From an uncultured Mollicutes bacterium (GTDB lineage: Bacteria; Bacillota_I; Bacilli_A; RF39; UBA660), in contig CANTCS010000015.1 of assembly GCA_947652375.1 (NCBI GenBank), forward strand, positions 1-36,987: DNA of 36,987 bases, written 5' to 3'. The notes below the pieces were generated by a model. It saw only the letters and a list, made by a program, of their open reading frames with translations, was not told the origin of the DNA and did not search any database. A program made the position numbers and the translations under genes. Of the stretch, positions 8,561-16,828 are shown piece after piece. Each line of letters starts with the position of its first letter. The first letter of the stretch is position 1.

Positions 8561-8959
8561 TTTATTTGTTACATCTATCTTATAGAATTAATCTATTCGA
8601 TTGATTCCTTTCTTTTATATTTTTAGAATTAATTATTTTTTCAAACATGGGTTGCTAGTTTTAAAGTCGACCTTATTGACTTGTAATCTATTATATCATG
8701 TTTAAACTTAATTCGTAAATTAAGATAGTCTATATTTTTATTAACTGTAAAAAAAATAATAAAACTAAAAAATTAGTAGTTGCTATTTCTTAGAAACTAA
8801 TCATTAGAATTGATTTTTTTGATAAAATTTATTACTAAAATATAAAAGAATTTTTGCAAATTCTTATTGGACATTGCTTTACAAATTATTAAGAGTATTT
8901 ATTTTAATATTTATTTATTTATTATATAATTATATTAGAATAAGAATGGAGGAATATGG
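8561..8959. other. 399-bp divergent intergenic region with operon leader
   Basis: No supported gene. It separates the leftward polysaccharide operon from the rightward PASTA gene. On the minus strand a TATAAT at 8690-8695 would give a ~120-nt leader holding a relatively GC-rich patch (about 8647-8681), a short hairpin AAGTC...GACTT (about 8665-8683) and a hairpin with arms GAATCAATC/GATTAATTC (one mismatch) before the start. On the plus strand two weak hairpins (about 8777-8800, and 8799-8815 followed by seven T) resemble a terminator. A TATAAT at 8925-8930 may serve the PASTA gene. GTTGCTA occurs at 8651 and 8779 on the plus strand. I recognise no known riboswitch. Confidence 0.5.
8690..8719 (-). 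promoter_or_regulatory. Candidate promoter of the polysaccharide operon
   Basis: TATAAT at 8690-8695 in TGATATAAT (extended -10) with a weak TTTACG at about 8714-8719 at 18-bp spacing. It would start a leader of roughly 120 nt before the fusion gene. This is the best match in the gap, but the -35 is poor. Confidence 0.4.
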
Positions 8960-10936
8960 ATGAGTAAAAGTAACTATAATTCTAAAAATAATAAAAGTAA
9001 TAAATCTGGTAAAAATTCTAATCAAGAGAAATTTGATATTGAAAAAGCTGTTAGAGAAAATAAAAAAGATGATAATTCTGTATCTGTTTTAATAAATGAT
9101 GAATTGAAAAAGAATAAAGAAAGAAATATTTCTAAGAAAAAACCTAAGCATGTTTTAGTACATTTATTTTTAATTATATTACTTTTAAGTTCTTTATTTT
9201 GTTTTGGTTTAAGTATTTATAATACAGAAACTACTGCTTTAGAACTTGTTAGTAATTTGATACTTACTATTTTTACAATTTTATTTGTAGTATCTTCTAT
9301 TAATTATAATGTAAAAAATAAAAGTTTAATTTTTATATGTGGGTTATTATTATTTAGTTACTATTTATTTAGTTTTAAAGAAGTAAATTCTTTATTTAAT
9401 ATTAAAGTTGCTAATGTTGAAGATTTTAGTGGAAAGAGTTTAACTTATGTTATGAAGTGGGCTGAGGCGAATAACATTACTGTTAAACAAGAATTTGAAT
9501 TTAGTGATATGGTTAGTGAATATAAAGTAATTAGTCAAAATATTTCTAGTGGAACTAAGATTAAAGATTTAGACGAAATAACAATCTCTGTTAGTGAAGG
9601 TCCTAATCCTTCTAAAGAAATTATTATTCCTAGTATGATTTCTTGGGATACAAAAAGAGTTGTGAATTTTGTTAAAGATAATTATTTAAGTAATGTAGAA
9701 GTTGAATTTGTAGAAAGTGATAAAGCAAAAGATACTGTAATTGAACAAAACACTAGTGGTAGTTTAAAAAGAGATGATGAACTTAAACTTAAATTTTCTT
9801 ATGGAGAAGAACTTGGATTTGATGAGGTTACTTTAATTGATTTTACAGGTATGAGTAAATTTGAAATTGAATTTTTTATGAAGCAGCATCAATTAAAATA
9901 TAGTTTTGATGAAGATTTCTCTAATAAAGAAAAACGTGGATATGGTATGAAGCAAAATATTGAAGCTGGTAAAAAAGTTAAAGTTAATGATCAGGAAGTT
10001 AAAGTTACAATTAGTAAAGGTCCTGAGATTAAAGTTCCTAATTTAGAGGGAATGACTATTTCTGAAGTAACTGAATGGGCTATAAAAAATAAAGTAAAAC
10101 TAGAATTTAGTGATAAATATGATGATAGCGTTAGGGAAAATGAAGTTATTAGTACAAATTACTCAAAAGGAAAAATTATTGAACAAGGTACGGTTATTAA
10201 AATAGTTTTATCTCGTGGTAAATTAAAAATGCCTAAATTTAAATCATTTAATGAATTTAGAGAATGGGCAGATAAATATGAAATAAAATATGAAGAAAAA
10301 CATGAGTTTAGTGATAGTGTAGCAGTTGGTGAAGTAATTAGTTACTCATATAAAAGTGGAGATACTATTAAAAATGATGATACAATTATTGTTAAAATAA
10401 GTGATGGTAAAAAATGTGAAGTGCCAAACTTAAAAGGGTTAACTAAAAAAGAAGTAATTTCCAAGTTAGAAAAAATGAACTTAAAATACAATTTTGTTTA
10501 TAAAGCAAGTAATAATATTGCTAAAGATAAAGTAATTAGTCAATCAATAAGTGCAGGAAGTGAAGTTTCATCTGGAACAACTATAACAGTTACACTTAGT
10601 AATGGTAAAAAAGAAAGTAGTTCTAATAGTTCAAATTCTAAACCTAATAATGGTAATTCTAGTAGTAACAATAATTCTAATGATAATAATACTCCTGTTA
10701 CTCCTAGTTGTGATAAAAGTAAAACAACTAAGGTTTATATTTATGATGAGCTGTTATCTAGTACACCTAGTTCAACTTGCTCTAAATTGAAATCAGCTTA
10801 TCCTGGTATTAAATTTTCTTGTAGTTATGTAAAAAATCCTGGTTTATCTAATGGTATGATTGAAAATGCAAATTCACTTGATGCTAAAGATTTAAATTAT
10901 TGTGATAGTTATCCTGTTTTAATTGTTTCAAATTAA
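8960..10936 (+). CDS. Membrane protein with six PASTA domains and Cys-containing C-terminal domain
   Basis: 658 aa. A hydrophilic Lys/Asn/Ser N-terminus (1-63) is cytoplasmic, followed by three transmembrane helices (about 64-84, 92-113 and 122-138). Six PASTA-like repeats follow outside, at about 148-213, 220-281, 288-353, 357-419, 422-482 and 486-549. Typical signs are VPNL.GM/L, E.V..WA and VISQ..S.G, each ending in a KISxG-like strand. A Ser/Asn linker (551-583) leads to a ~75-residue C-terminal domain with four Cys (584, 607, 621, 648) that could form two disulfides. PASTA domains bind muropeptides or beta-lactams and usually belong to Ser/Thr kinases or PBPs, but no such domain is present here. 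GGAGG precedes the ATG. Function unknown; wall sensing or a structural role is inference. Confidence 0.85.
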   Translation: MSKSNYNSKNNKSNKSGKNSNQEKFDIEKAVRENKKDDNSVSVLINDELKKNKERNISKKKPKHVLVHLFLIILLLSSLFCFGLSIYNTETTALELVSNLILTIFTILFVVSSINYNVKNKSLIFICGLLLFSYYLFSFKEVNSLFNIKVANVEDFSGKSLTYVMKWAEANNITVKQEFEFSDMVSEYKVISQNISSGTKIKDLDEITISVSEGPNPSKEIIIPSMISWDTKRVVNFVKDNYLSNVEVEFVESDKAKDTVIEQNTSGSLKRDDELKLKFSYGEELGFDEVTLIDFTGMSKFEIEFFMKQHQLKYSFDEDFSNKEKRGYGMKQNIEAGKKVKVNDQEVKVTISKGPEIKVPNLEGMTISEVTEWAIKNKVKLEFSDKYDDSVRENEVISTNYSKGKIIEQGTVIKIVLSRGKLKMPKFKSFNEFREWADKYEIKYEEKHEFSDSVAVGEVISYSYKSGDTIKNDDTIIVKISDGKKCEVPNLKGLTKKEVISKLEKMNLKYNFVYKASNNIAKDKVISQSISAGSEVSSGTTITVTLSNGKKESSSNSSNSKPNNGNSSSNNNSNDNNTPVTPSCDKSKTTKVYIYDELLSSTPSSTCSKLKSAYPGIKFSCSYVKNPGLSNGMIENANSLDAKDLNYCDSYPVLIVSN

Positions 10937-10966
10937 AAGGAATCCGTAAGGATTCTTTTCTTTTTT
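10935..10966 (+). terminator. Intrinsic terminator of the PASTA gene (possibly bidirectional)
   Basis: Stem AAAGGAATCC/GGATTCTTTT (one G-T pair) with loop GTAA, followed by TTTTCTTTTTT. It lies between convergent genes and its T tail overlaps the stop codon of the aminopeptidase on the other strand. Confidence 0.8.
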
Positions 10967-12200
10967 AGTTAAATTCTTCAGTAAAATTACCGTTTATAAA
11001 TATTGGAATTTCTTTTTGATCTTTTGTAATTCCTGTGATATTTAAATCACTTGTTCCAATCATAAAATCAACATGAGAATCGGAATTATTTAGATTATAA
11101 TTATTAAATAGCTCTTCTTTAGAAATAGATGGTCCATTTTCAACACATTCAGTAAATGAATCTCCTAAAGCTAAATGACACGCAGCATTTTCATCATAAA
11201 GTGTTTCTAAAAATACTTGATTACAATTGGAAATTGGAGAATCGAATGGTACTAAAGCTACTTCTCCTAACATATTAGAATTTTTACATATGTTAATCAT
11301 TGAATTTAGAGTTTCCTCCCCTACTTCAGCACTTGCTTCTATTACTTTACCATTTTCAAAAGTAATTTTAAATTTGTCGATTATTATGTCATTATAAGTT
11401 AATGGTTTTGATGAGTAAACAACTCCATTAGCACTAAAACAATCAGGAGATGTAAAAACTTCCTCAGTTGGAAAATTAACTAAACAATCTTTATTACAAG
11501 CTAATCTTTCACTGCCTGATTGCCAAATGTGTTTATTTGGTAAATCAATTTTAAAATCAGTTCCATTAGATGACTTGTAAAATAAAGTTTTAAATTGATA
11601 ATCAGTTAATTTTTTAGCTCTAATTTTTAATTTATTTATTTTTTCATTCCATATTTTTACAGGATCTTCTTCTTTTAAGCTACAAATATCAAAAATATTA
11701 TTCCATAATTTATTTAAAGCATTATCATCGTTTTTATATAGCTCTTTAGCCCATGCTTCTGTTGGTACAGCTGCAATACACCATGCTAGTGATGATTTAT
11801 CACGATATTTTTCAAATTCTTTTCGAGTTTCAAAAGCATATTTTGTCATAGCAGTTATTTTTTCTTTTGCTATATCTTTCATTAAACCTGGGGTATTTGA
11901 TGTTAGCATAAGAAAAGCAGCATTCTTTTTAGCGTAAATATTCCAAATTTCTTTATTCCAAAATGTTAATTTTTTTAATTCTTCAATTTCTAAATTTTTT
12001 AAAGCTTCATGTTTTAGATAAGGATCATGTAAATCATAATATATATCTTTTACACCTAAATTGTAAGCTATTTTTGATAATATTCTTACAAAATCCATTC
12101 TTTCAATATCACAACTTATAAATAAAGGTTGATCTTTTTCAATCTTTAAACAAGTTTCTAATAATACTTCTGCATATTTTTCTAATAATTCGTTGTTCAT
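10965..12200 (-). CDS. M29-family aminopeptidase (PepS/AmpS type)
   Basis: Cytoplasmic metalloaminopeptidase, 411 aa, the usual length for M29. It removes N-terminal residues from peptides during protein turnover. Recognisable family segments: LLEKYAEVLLE at the start, GTDFKIDLP, FPTEEVFTSPD and NGVVYSS in the middle, and GEVALVPFDSPI, LETLYDENAACHLALGDSF and HVDFMIGT with the conserved acidic and His metal ligands. No signal peptide. The only strong Shine-Dalgarno (AAGGAGG at 12228-12234) is 27 nt upstream of the ATG. A 5-bp hairpin (ATCTT/AAGAT) lies in between, and no other in-frame start is available. Single-gene unit. Confidence 0.92.
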   Translation of the reverse strand: MNNELLEKYAEVLLETCLKIEKDQPLFISCDIERMDFVRILSKIAYNLGVKDIYYDLHDPYLKHEALKNLEIEELKKLTFWNKEIWNIYAKKNAAFLMLTSNTPGLMKDIAKEKITAMTKYAFETRKEFEKYRDKSSLAWCIAAVPTEAWAKELYKNDDNALNKLWNNIFDICSLKEEDPVKIWNEKINKLKIRAKKLTDYQFKTLFYKSSNGTDFKIDLPNKHIWQSGSERLACNKDCLVNFPTEEVFTSPDCFSANGVVYSSKPLTYNDIIIDKFKITFENGKVIEASAEVGEETLNSMINICKNSNMLGEVALVPFDSPISNCNQVFLETLYDENAACHLALGDSFTECVENGPSISKEELFNNYNLNNSDSHVDFMIGTSDLNITGITKDQKEIPIFINGNFTEEFN

Positions 12201-12258
12201 AAATAATTTTAATCTTTTTTAAGATATCCTCCTTGTTTATATTTTTACTTCTTTTATT

Positions 12259-12264
12259 ATTATA
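12259..12264 (-). promoter_or_regulatory. -10 element of the aminopeptidase promoter
   Basis: TATAAT on the minus strand about 60 bp before the start, directly after the terminator of the upstream gene. No good -35 at 17 bp (TTTTCT only). Confidence 0.4.
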
Positions 12265-12274
12265 CTTAATTTAT

Positions 12275-12306
12275 AGACAAAAGAAAAGATAAAAGCTTAG
12301 CTTTTA
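12275..12306 (-). terminator. Intrinsic terminator of the autolysin gene
   Basis: Perfect 7-bp stem TAAAAGC/GCTTTTA (12290-12306, loop TAA) followed on the minus strand by TCTTTTCTTTTG. It begins directly after the stop codon at 12308-12310. Confidence 0.8.
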
Positions 12307-12307
12307 C

Positions 12308-15300
12308 CTATTCAATGATAAGTTCAATACGATATCTTTTATCTTTATTTACTTTAAATGTATAAGTTTTATCATTTATTGTTTGTTTAATTTGTGAGAT
12401 ATCTCTTTGTAATAATTCATTTAGTTCACCATAATCATTTATATTAGCTTTATTAGATATATAGATAGCATATTCACCTTTTGGAATATTAGAAATATCA
12501 ATTGTATTATCAAACCAAGCTCTAGTCTTATCTAATTTATCATTTAGAGTTGCTCCTACTGTATACATTCCATTAGTTATACTTCCTAAATCATATTTAT
12601 ATTTTTTATAATTTGTAGTATTTTCAAATATAATTTTTCTTTCTACTTTTGCATCTTTTTTCAAATCCATACCATATGAATAAGATGTTCCTTTTATGTG
12701 TAATTTGTTATTAGTAAACTCTAATGTTCTAAATTGATTATATTGATTATAAGTACTTGTTGCAGTTTTATCACCAATTTTTTCACTTCTTATTAATAAT
12801 TCTATTGGTAAACTATTATCTAAATAATTATTTCTTGTAGTAATTGTTTTATTATCAGTAAATGTAGATACTTGTTCTTTTAATACTTTATTACTAACAG
12901 TTGATTCTGCGATATATTCATCAGTAAAAGTTATAACATATAATTTATAATCTCCATCTTCTATATCTTCAGTATCAATTATACCTTTAAACCAAGAATA
13001 AGTATAATCTTTTCCATCTGTAGAATAAACTGGTCTAGTCATTTCTTTTTTATCAGTAATCTTTTCTAATGATTGAAAATAGATATCATCATTATTTAAT
13101 GATTCATAAACTAACATAAAATTGATATTAGTATCTTCTGTATGATTAATTCCTTTGATAGCATTATATCCTTTGATAGTTAACTTATTATCAATCACTT
13201 TTAAATAATCAAAATAGAATAATGCCTCTTTTTCTTGTAAATCTTCGTTATCATATATATTTTCTATAACTGTTATTTCAATTGTTTTTTCTGTTTTATT
13301 ATTAGCTGAATCTGTTACTTGATATGTTATTTTATAGTCTCCTTCAACCTTAGTATCAACTGTATTTTCAATAACTTTTATTTTACTTGTTAAATCTCCA
13401 TCTTCTGCGTCTGTTGCAGTTACTCCTTCTAATTCATCAAATTCATCGTTTAATAAGATTATTTGATTTACTGCATTTATTACTGGAGCTCTATCTTTTA
13501 CTACTTCTACTTTAATCTCTTTTCTAGTTTTTTTATTTTTACTATCAGCAACTTCATAAACTATTTTATAAATTCCAATAACTTTAATATCAACATTATT
13601 TTCAATAACTTTTATTTTACTTGTTAAATCTCCATCTTCTGTGTCTGTTGCAGTTACTCCTTCTAATTCATCAAATTCTTTATTTTGTGTTATTATTTTA
13701 TCTTCTGCTGTGATTTGGGGAGCTTTATTTTCTTTAACAGTAACTTTTATTGTTTTAGTTGTTGTATTATTTGCTGAGTCTGTTACTTGATATGTTACTT
13801 CATATGTTCCTGGTTTATTGATATCAACTGTATTTTTAATGACTTTAATTTTACTTGTTAAATTTCCATCTTCTATATCAGTTGCAGTTACTCCTTCTAG
13901 TTCATTGAAAGTTGTTCCTTCTATTATTGTTTTATCCACAGCATTAATAGTTGGAGAATTATTTTCCACAATAGGTGTTGATAAAGTTATAGCAACTCCT
14001 GGAGCACTTGCTAAAGTATAACCATAAATGTTATTATTATCAGTTAAACTTACAGGTACTTTGTACCATTTATTTCCACCTACATTTACAGTTTCTAATA
14101 CTGGTACATAAGAGTTTGTATATAAACCACTGATTAAAGAGTATTTTGCATCTTCAGTATTATAATTTACCCAAGTATATTGGTTACCTGATACTGTAAC
14201 ACTAACTTTTCCATAATTAGTTGTTGTAAATTTTAAACTATCTGCACTTACCCATTCTTTTTGATCATACCAATAATCACTTGTTACTAAATATGCAACT
14301 GGTTGATTATTTAAGTATGCTGCAGAATAAACCATAACATAACGATCTTTTAATAAAGTTTTTCCAGTATTTGATGTAAGTGAAGAATCATAATAATAAT
14401 TAGTATTTTTTGTTGTAATTGCAACGCGTGGTTTTAATTCAGTATTTTCTATATACAAATTATATTCGTAATCTTTATTTTGGTAATTTGTAACATTATT
14501 TGGACTAATATATCCATTTTTACTTTTATTTATTTTTGTAACACTACTAGCTTTTACATAAACATAACTATTCCAATTATAATCTCCTGATGTTATCTCA
14601 TTATAATTATTATCTAAATTTAAATCACTAACTACTTTATACCATTTTTCATTATTTCGTTCTACTTCGTCAACAATAACAAGAGCATCTTCTGCTTCAG
14701 GGTATGAATAGATAAACTTAGATGAAGTGGATGGTTCTTGATATGCATTAGTTTGTCCTTTTACTACTCCTAATTGATAATAATTATAATCTTGTAAACC
14801 TAAAGCTTTATCTAAAGAATAATAATTAGCGGCCATTTTTTCTGACCAATAAGTATCGGATGCATATTTTACATTCATACCTATCCATTTATCACCAAAT
14901 TGTGGACCAAAATAGCGCCAATCTCTTGGATGAGCATAACCATAAGTTATCCATTTAGAGGCATATCCTAAAATACTACTTGCAAATGATGCATACCAAT
15001 TTGCAGCTTGAGTGGGATTAGAATCTACAGCATTAAGTCCAAAACCATTATTTTTATTGATTGCTAAATTACTTGTTCCATTTCCTGTTTCATTTCTACT
15101 TAAGCTTAGAGAAAGAATTGCATTGACTCCATATTTTTCTTGGGCATAATAGAAAAATGTTCCCATTCCATATAATCTTGATGATCCATTATTAGAAGCA
15201 TTTCCATAGGCATTTTTTTTAATCCCCATATTATTTCTTATATATTCATCGATATTAAGACTTGAATAACTTGTTCTTGTATGATTAGAAAGATACATAT

Positions 15301-16057
15301 AATAGTTATAATATGGATTTGATTTATTTACAGAGTTGTTATAATTACCGTTTTTATAATCTTTAACTAGAGTTTTTAAATTTGTATAAAAATAATGTCC
15401 ATCATAACTGTAAAAGGTACCATTATTTAGCATCTCTGGTTTAGGTCCAATTGTTCTTCCACTAGAACCATTATAAGTATTTTGAATTTTTGCAACATAG
15501 TTATGTCTTAATTCATTATTTTGAACGGTATAAGAACTTGTTGATTTTATCCAAGTTATAGGAACAATTTCATAAGCTTGTTGCTCTATCCATCCTGTAT
15601 AATTTCCTATTTTTACTTTAGCCATCCATTTATTTTTAGTACTTGAGTATGCTGTTGCAATATGTGCACCGTCTACTCCACCATATAATGAACCTGTATC
15701 CATATAAGTATAAGCAGTATTTTTATTATAATCATTGTAAAAATAAGTTAAAGTTTCAGGATTAACACTTAAATCAAGAATACCTACATTAGCATCTATT
15801 ATTTTAGTATTCCCACCAACTTTAGTCATGATAGCTAAATCATCAGCTCCATTATTTACCATATAATTTTTGGCTTCTTCATAATTTGTAAAACATGCAA
15901 CTTTATCAATTGCTCCATCATTATGAAAACCTGCCACTTCATAATTACCACAAAGATTTCTGTTTTTATAGTTATTAACATCAAAGGCATAAACATTTTT
16001 AATATTTAAAAAAATAGTTGCTAAAGTTGTGGCAATTAAAAAATTTTTTTTCTTCAT
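12308..16057 (-). CDS. Secreted GH73-like glucosaminidase with SH3-like and DUF5011 Ig-like domains
   Basis: 1249-aa exported wall hydrolase. Signal peptide 1-24 (cleavage near VYA). An SH3-like N-terminal region runs to about 165. A glucosaminidase domain spans about 265-420: LSLSLSRNETGNGTSNLA (315-332) contains the likely catalytic Glu323, followed by NNGFGLNAVDSNP and the C-terminal KYASDTYWSEKMA. Two or three SH3-type wall-binding domains follow at about 424-690. Then come three DUF5011 Ig-like repeats (about 700-776, 778-853, 857-931), each with ELEGVTATD.EDG.LTSKIKVI, and a C-terminal beta-rich region to 1249 without LPxTG. The enzyme should cleave peptidoglycan glycan chains during growth or separation. 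AGGAGG lies just before the ATG. It is monocistronic, with an extended -10 promoter and its own terminator. Confidence 0.87.
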   Translation of the reverse strand: MKKKNFLIATTLATIFLNIKNVYAFDVNNYKNRNLCGNYEVAGFHNDGAIDKVACFTNYEEAKNYMVNNGADDLAIMTKVGGNTKIIDANVGILDLSVNPETLTYFYNDYNKNTAYTYMDTGSLYGGVDGAHIATAYSSTKNKWMAKVKIGNYTGWIEQQAYEIVPITWIKSTSSYTVQNNELRHNYVAKIQNTYNGSSGRTIGPKPEMLNNGTFYSYDGHYFYTNLKTLVKDYKNGNYNNSVNKSNPYYNYYMYLSNHTRTSYSSLNIDEYIRNNMGIKKNAYGNASNNGSSRLYGMGTFFYYAQEKYGVNAILSLSLSRNETGNGTSNLAINKNNGFGLNAVDSNPTQAANWYASFASSILGYASKWITYGYAHPRDWRYFGPQFGDKWIGMNVKYASDTYWSEKMAANYYSLDKALGLQDYNYYQLGVVKGQTNAYQEPSTSSKFIYSYPEAEDALVIVDEVERNNEKWYKVVSDLNLDNNYNEITSGDYNWNSYVYVKASSVTKINKSKNGYISPNNVTNYQNKDYEYNLYIENTELKPRVAITTKNTNYYYDSSLTSNTGKTLLKDRYVMVYSAAYLNNQPVAYLVTSDYWYDQKEWVSADSLKFTTTNYGKVSVTVSGNQYTWVNYNTEDAKYSLISGLYTNSYVPVLETVNVGGNKWYKVPVSLTDNNNIYGYTLASAPGVAITLSTPIVENNSPTINAVDKTIIEGTTFNELEGVTATDIEDGNLTSKIKVIKNTVDINKPGTYEVTYQVTDSANNTTTKTIKVTVKENKAPQITAEDKIITQNKEFDELEGVTATDTEDGDLTSKIKVIENNVDIKVIGIYKIVYEVADSKNKKTRKEIKVEVVKDRAPVINAVNQIILLNDEFDELEGVTATDAEDGDLTSKIKVIENTVDTKVEGDYKITYQVTDSANNKTEKTIEITVIENIYDNEDLQEKEALFYFDYLKVIDNKLTIKGYNAIKGINHTEDTNINFMLVYESLNNDDIYFQSLEKITDKKEMTRPVYSTDGKDYTYSWFKGIIDTEDIEDGDYKLYVITFTDEYIAESTVSNKVLKEQVSTFTDNKTITTRNNYLDNSLPIELLIRSEKIGDKTATSTYNQYNQFRTLEFTNNKLHIKGTSYSYGMDLKKDAKVERKIIFENTTNYKKYKYDLGSITNGMYTVGATLNDKLDKTRAWFDNTIDISNIPKGEYAIYISNKANINDYGELNELLQRDISQIKQTINDKTYTFKVNKDKRYRIELIIE
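13262..13960 (-). repeat. Three tandem Ig-like (DUF5011) coding repeats
   Basis: Three consecutive units of about 235 bp. The part coding ELEGVTATDxEDGDLTSKIKVI is almost identical at DNA level in the second and third copies and similar in the first, indicating recent duplication or gene conversion. Confidence 0.85.
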
Positions 16058-16089
16058 TTTATACCTCCTAATCCTAGTATCTTATCTAT

Positions 16090-16098
16090 ATTATAGCA
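16090..16098 (-). promoter_or_regulatory. Extended -10 promoter of the autolysin gene
   Basis: TGCTATAAT on the minus strand, 33 bp before the ATG. No good -35, as expected for an extended -10 promoter. Confidence 0.55.
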
Positions 16099-16172
16099 TT
16101 TTTATAATTGTAAATATTTTTTTTGATACTTTTTTTAGGGAGATTGACATTTTTTGACAAATTTAGACAATG

Positions 16173-16292
16173 TTATTTTTTTATTCTGATATTGTTATTT
16201 TCTTTTTTTTCTATACTATTTAAAATTCTAATGTTATATCCTTTTTCTCTTAAATAATTATAGTATTCTTCTAGTTCAGTTTCTGTTAACAT
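16173..16292 (-). CDS. Possible 39-aa overlapping small protein
   Basis: Short ORF starting at the ATG at 16292, inside the last codons of the 139-aa gene in another frame (17-nt overlap). It encodes MLTETELEEYYNYLREKGYN... and ends at a TAA at 16173-16175. The composition is hydrophilic and helix-like, rich in Glu, Tyr, Asn and Lys, with no membrane segment. The overlap suggests translational coupling to the upstream gene, but there is no independent ribosome site and no homology I can recall. It could be chance. Confidence 0.4.
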   Translation of the reverse strand: MLTETELEEYYNYLREKGYNIRILNSIEKKENNNIRIKK

Positions 16293-16695
16293 GTTTTGTC
16301 TTTTGAGCATTTTCTTCCATTTCTTTTAATAAGTTTGTTAATCTTTCCTTGACCATAAATTCTCTAAGTCCAGCAAAAAAATCGTTTTCTTCATAATTTC
16401 TATTTATTAATTCAACTAATTTCTTATAATTAAGAGGATTTATTCTTTCTAAAAGCGCATTTTTCTTTTCAGTTATTATTACAACTTTAATATAATCTTT
16501 AAATTTGTTATAGAAATCATAAACTAAGCAAGAATTGAAATGATATTGAGATATAAAAAGTATATTATAACAAAAGGCTGTTAAATCTCCGCCTCTTTTT
16601 TTAAATATTTCTGTTATTTCTTTACTTGCTAAGTCATTAATTAATTGTGGAATTAGTTCATTATATTTTTTCTTTAATTCTTGATAATTCATCAT
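16276..16695 (-). CDS. Hypothetical cytoplasmic protein, 139 aa
   Basis: I do not recognise this family. The protein is mostly helical by composition, with the segments KKKYNELIPQLINDLA, LTAFCYNILFISQYHFNS and INPLNYKKLVELINRNYEENDFFAGLREFM. No signal peptide or transmembrane helix. AGGTGA at 16701-16706 is 5 nt before the ATG at 16695, so I prefer that start over a GTG at 16704 that overlaps the ribosome site. It lies between the autolysin and the divergent LCP gene, so its promoter should lie in 16700-16828. A possible 39-aa ORF overlaps its end. Confidence 0.65.
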   Translation of the reverse strand: MMNYQELKKKYNELIPQLINDLASKEITEIFKKRGGDLTAFCYNILFISQYHFNSCLVYDFYNKFKDYIKVVIITEKKNALLERINPLNYKKLVELINRNYEENDFFAGLREFMVKERLTNLLKEMEENAQKTKHVNRN

Positions 16696-16767
16696 AGGAT
16701 TCACCTAAACAAATTTTAATATATTTTTTTTCTAAAAACATGAAAAATATAAAATTAGTATGGTAAC

Positions 16768-16796
16768 TTGATAAATTCATAATAATTAGGTATAAT
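16768..16796 (+). promoter_or_regulatory. Promoter of the LCP gene
   Basis: TTGATA at 16768-16773, 17-bp spacer, TATAAT at 16791-16796; about 33 bp before the ATG at 16829. Housekeeping sigma factor type. Confidence 0.8.
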
Positions 16797-16828
16797 TTTA
16801 TAATAGAGGTTGGTTTTTGGAGGATAAT

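Noticed and set aside
8561..8959. Known riboswitch or T-box in the long intergenic region
   Set aside because: No T-box GGTGG motif, c-di-GMP or other consensus core could be found; only short hairpins.
13818..14021. Plus-strand open frame inside the autolysin gene
   Set aside because: Antisense shadow of the Ig-like repeat region, no ribosome site or family signal.
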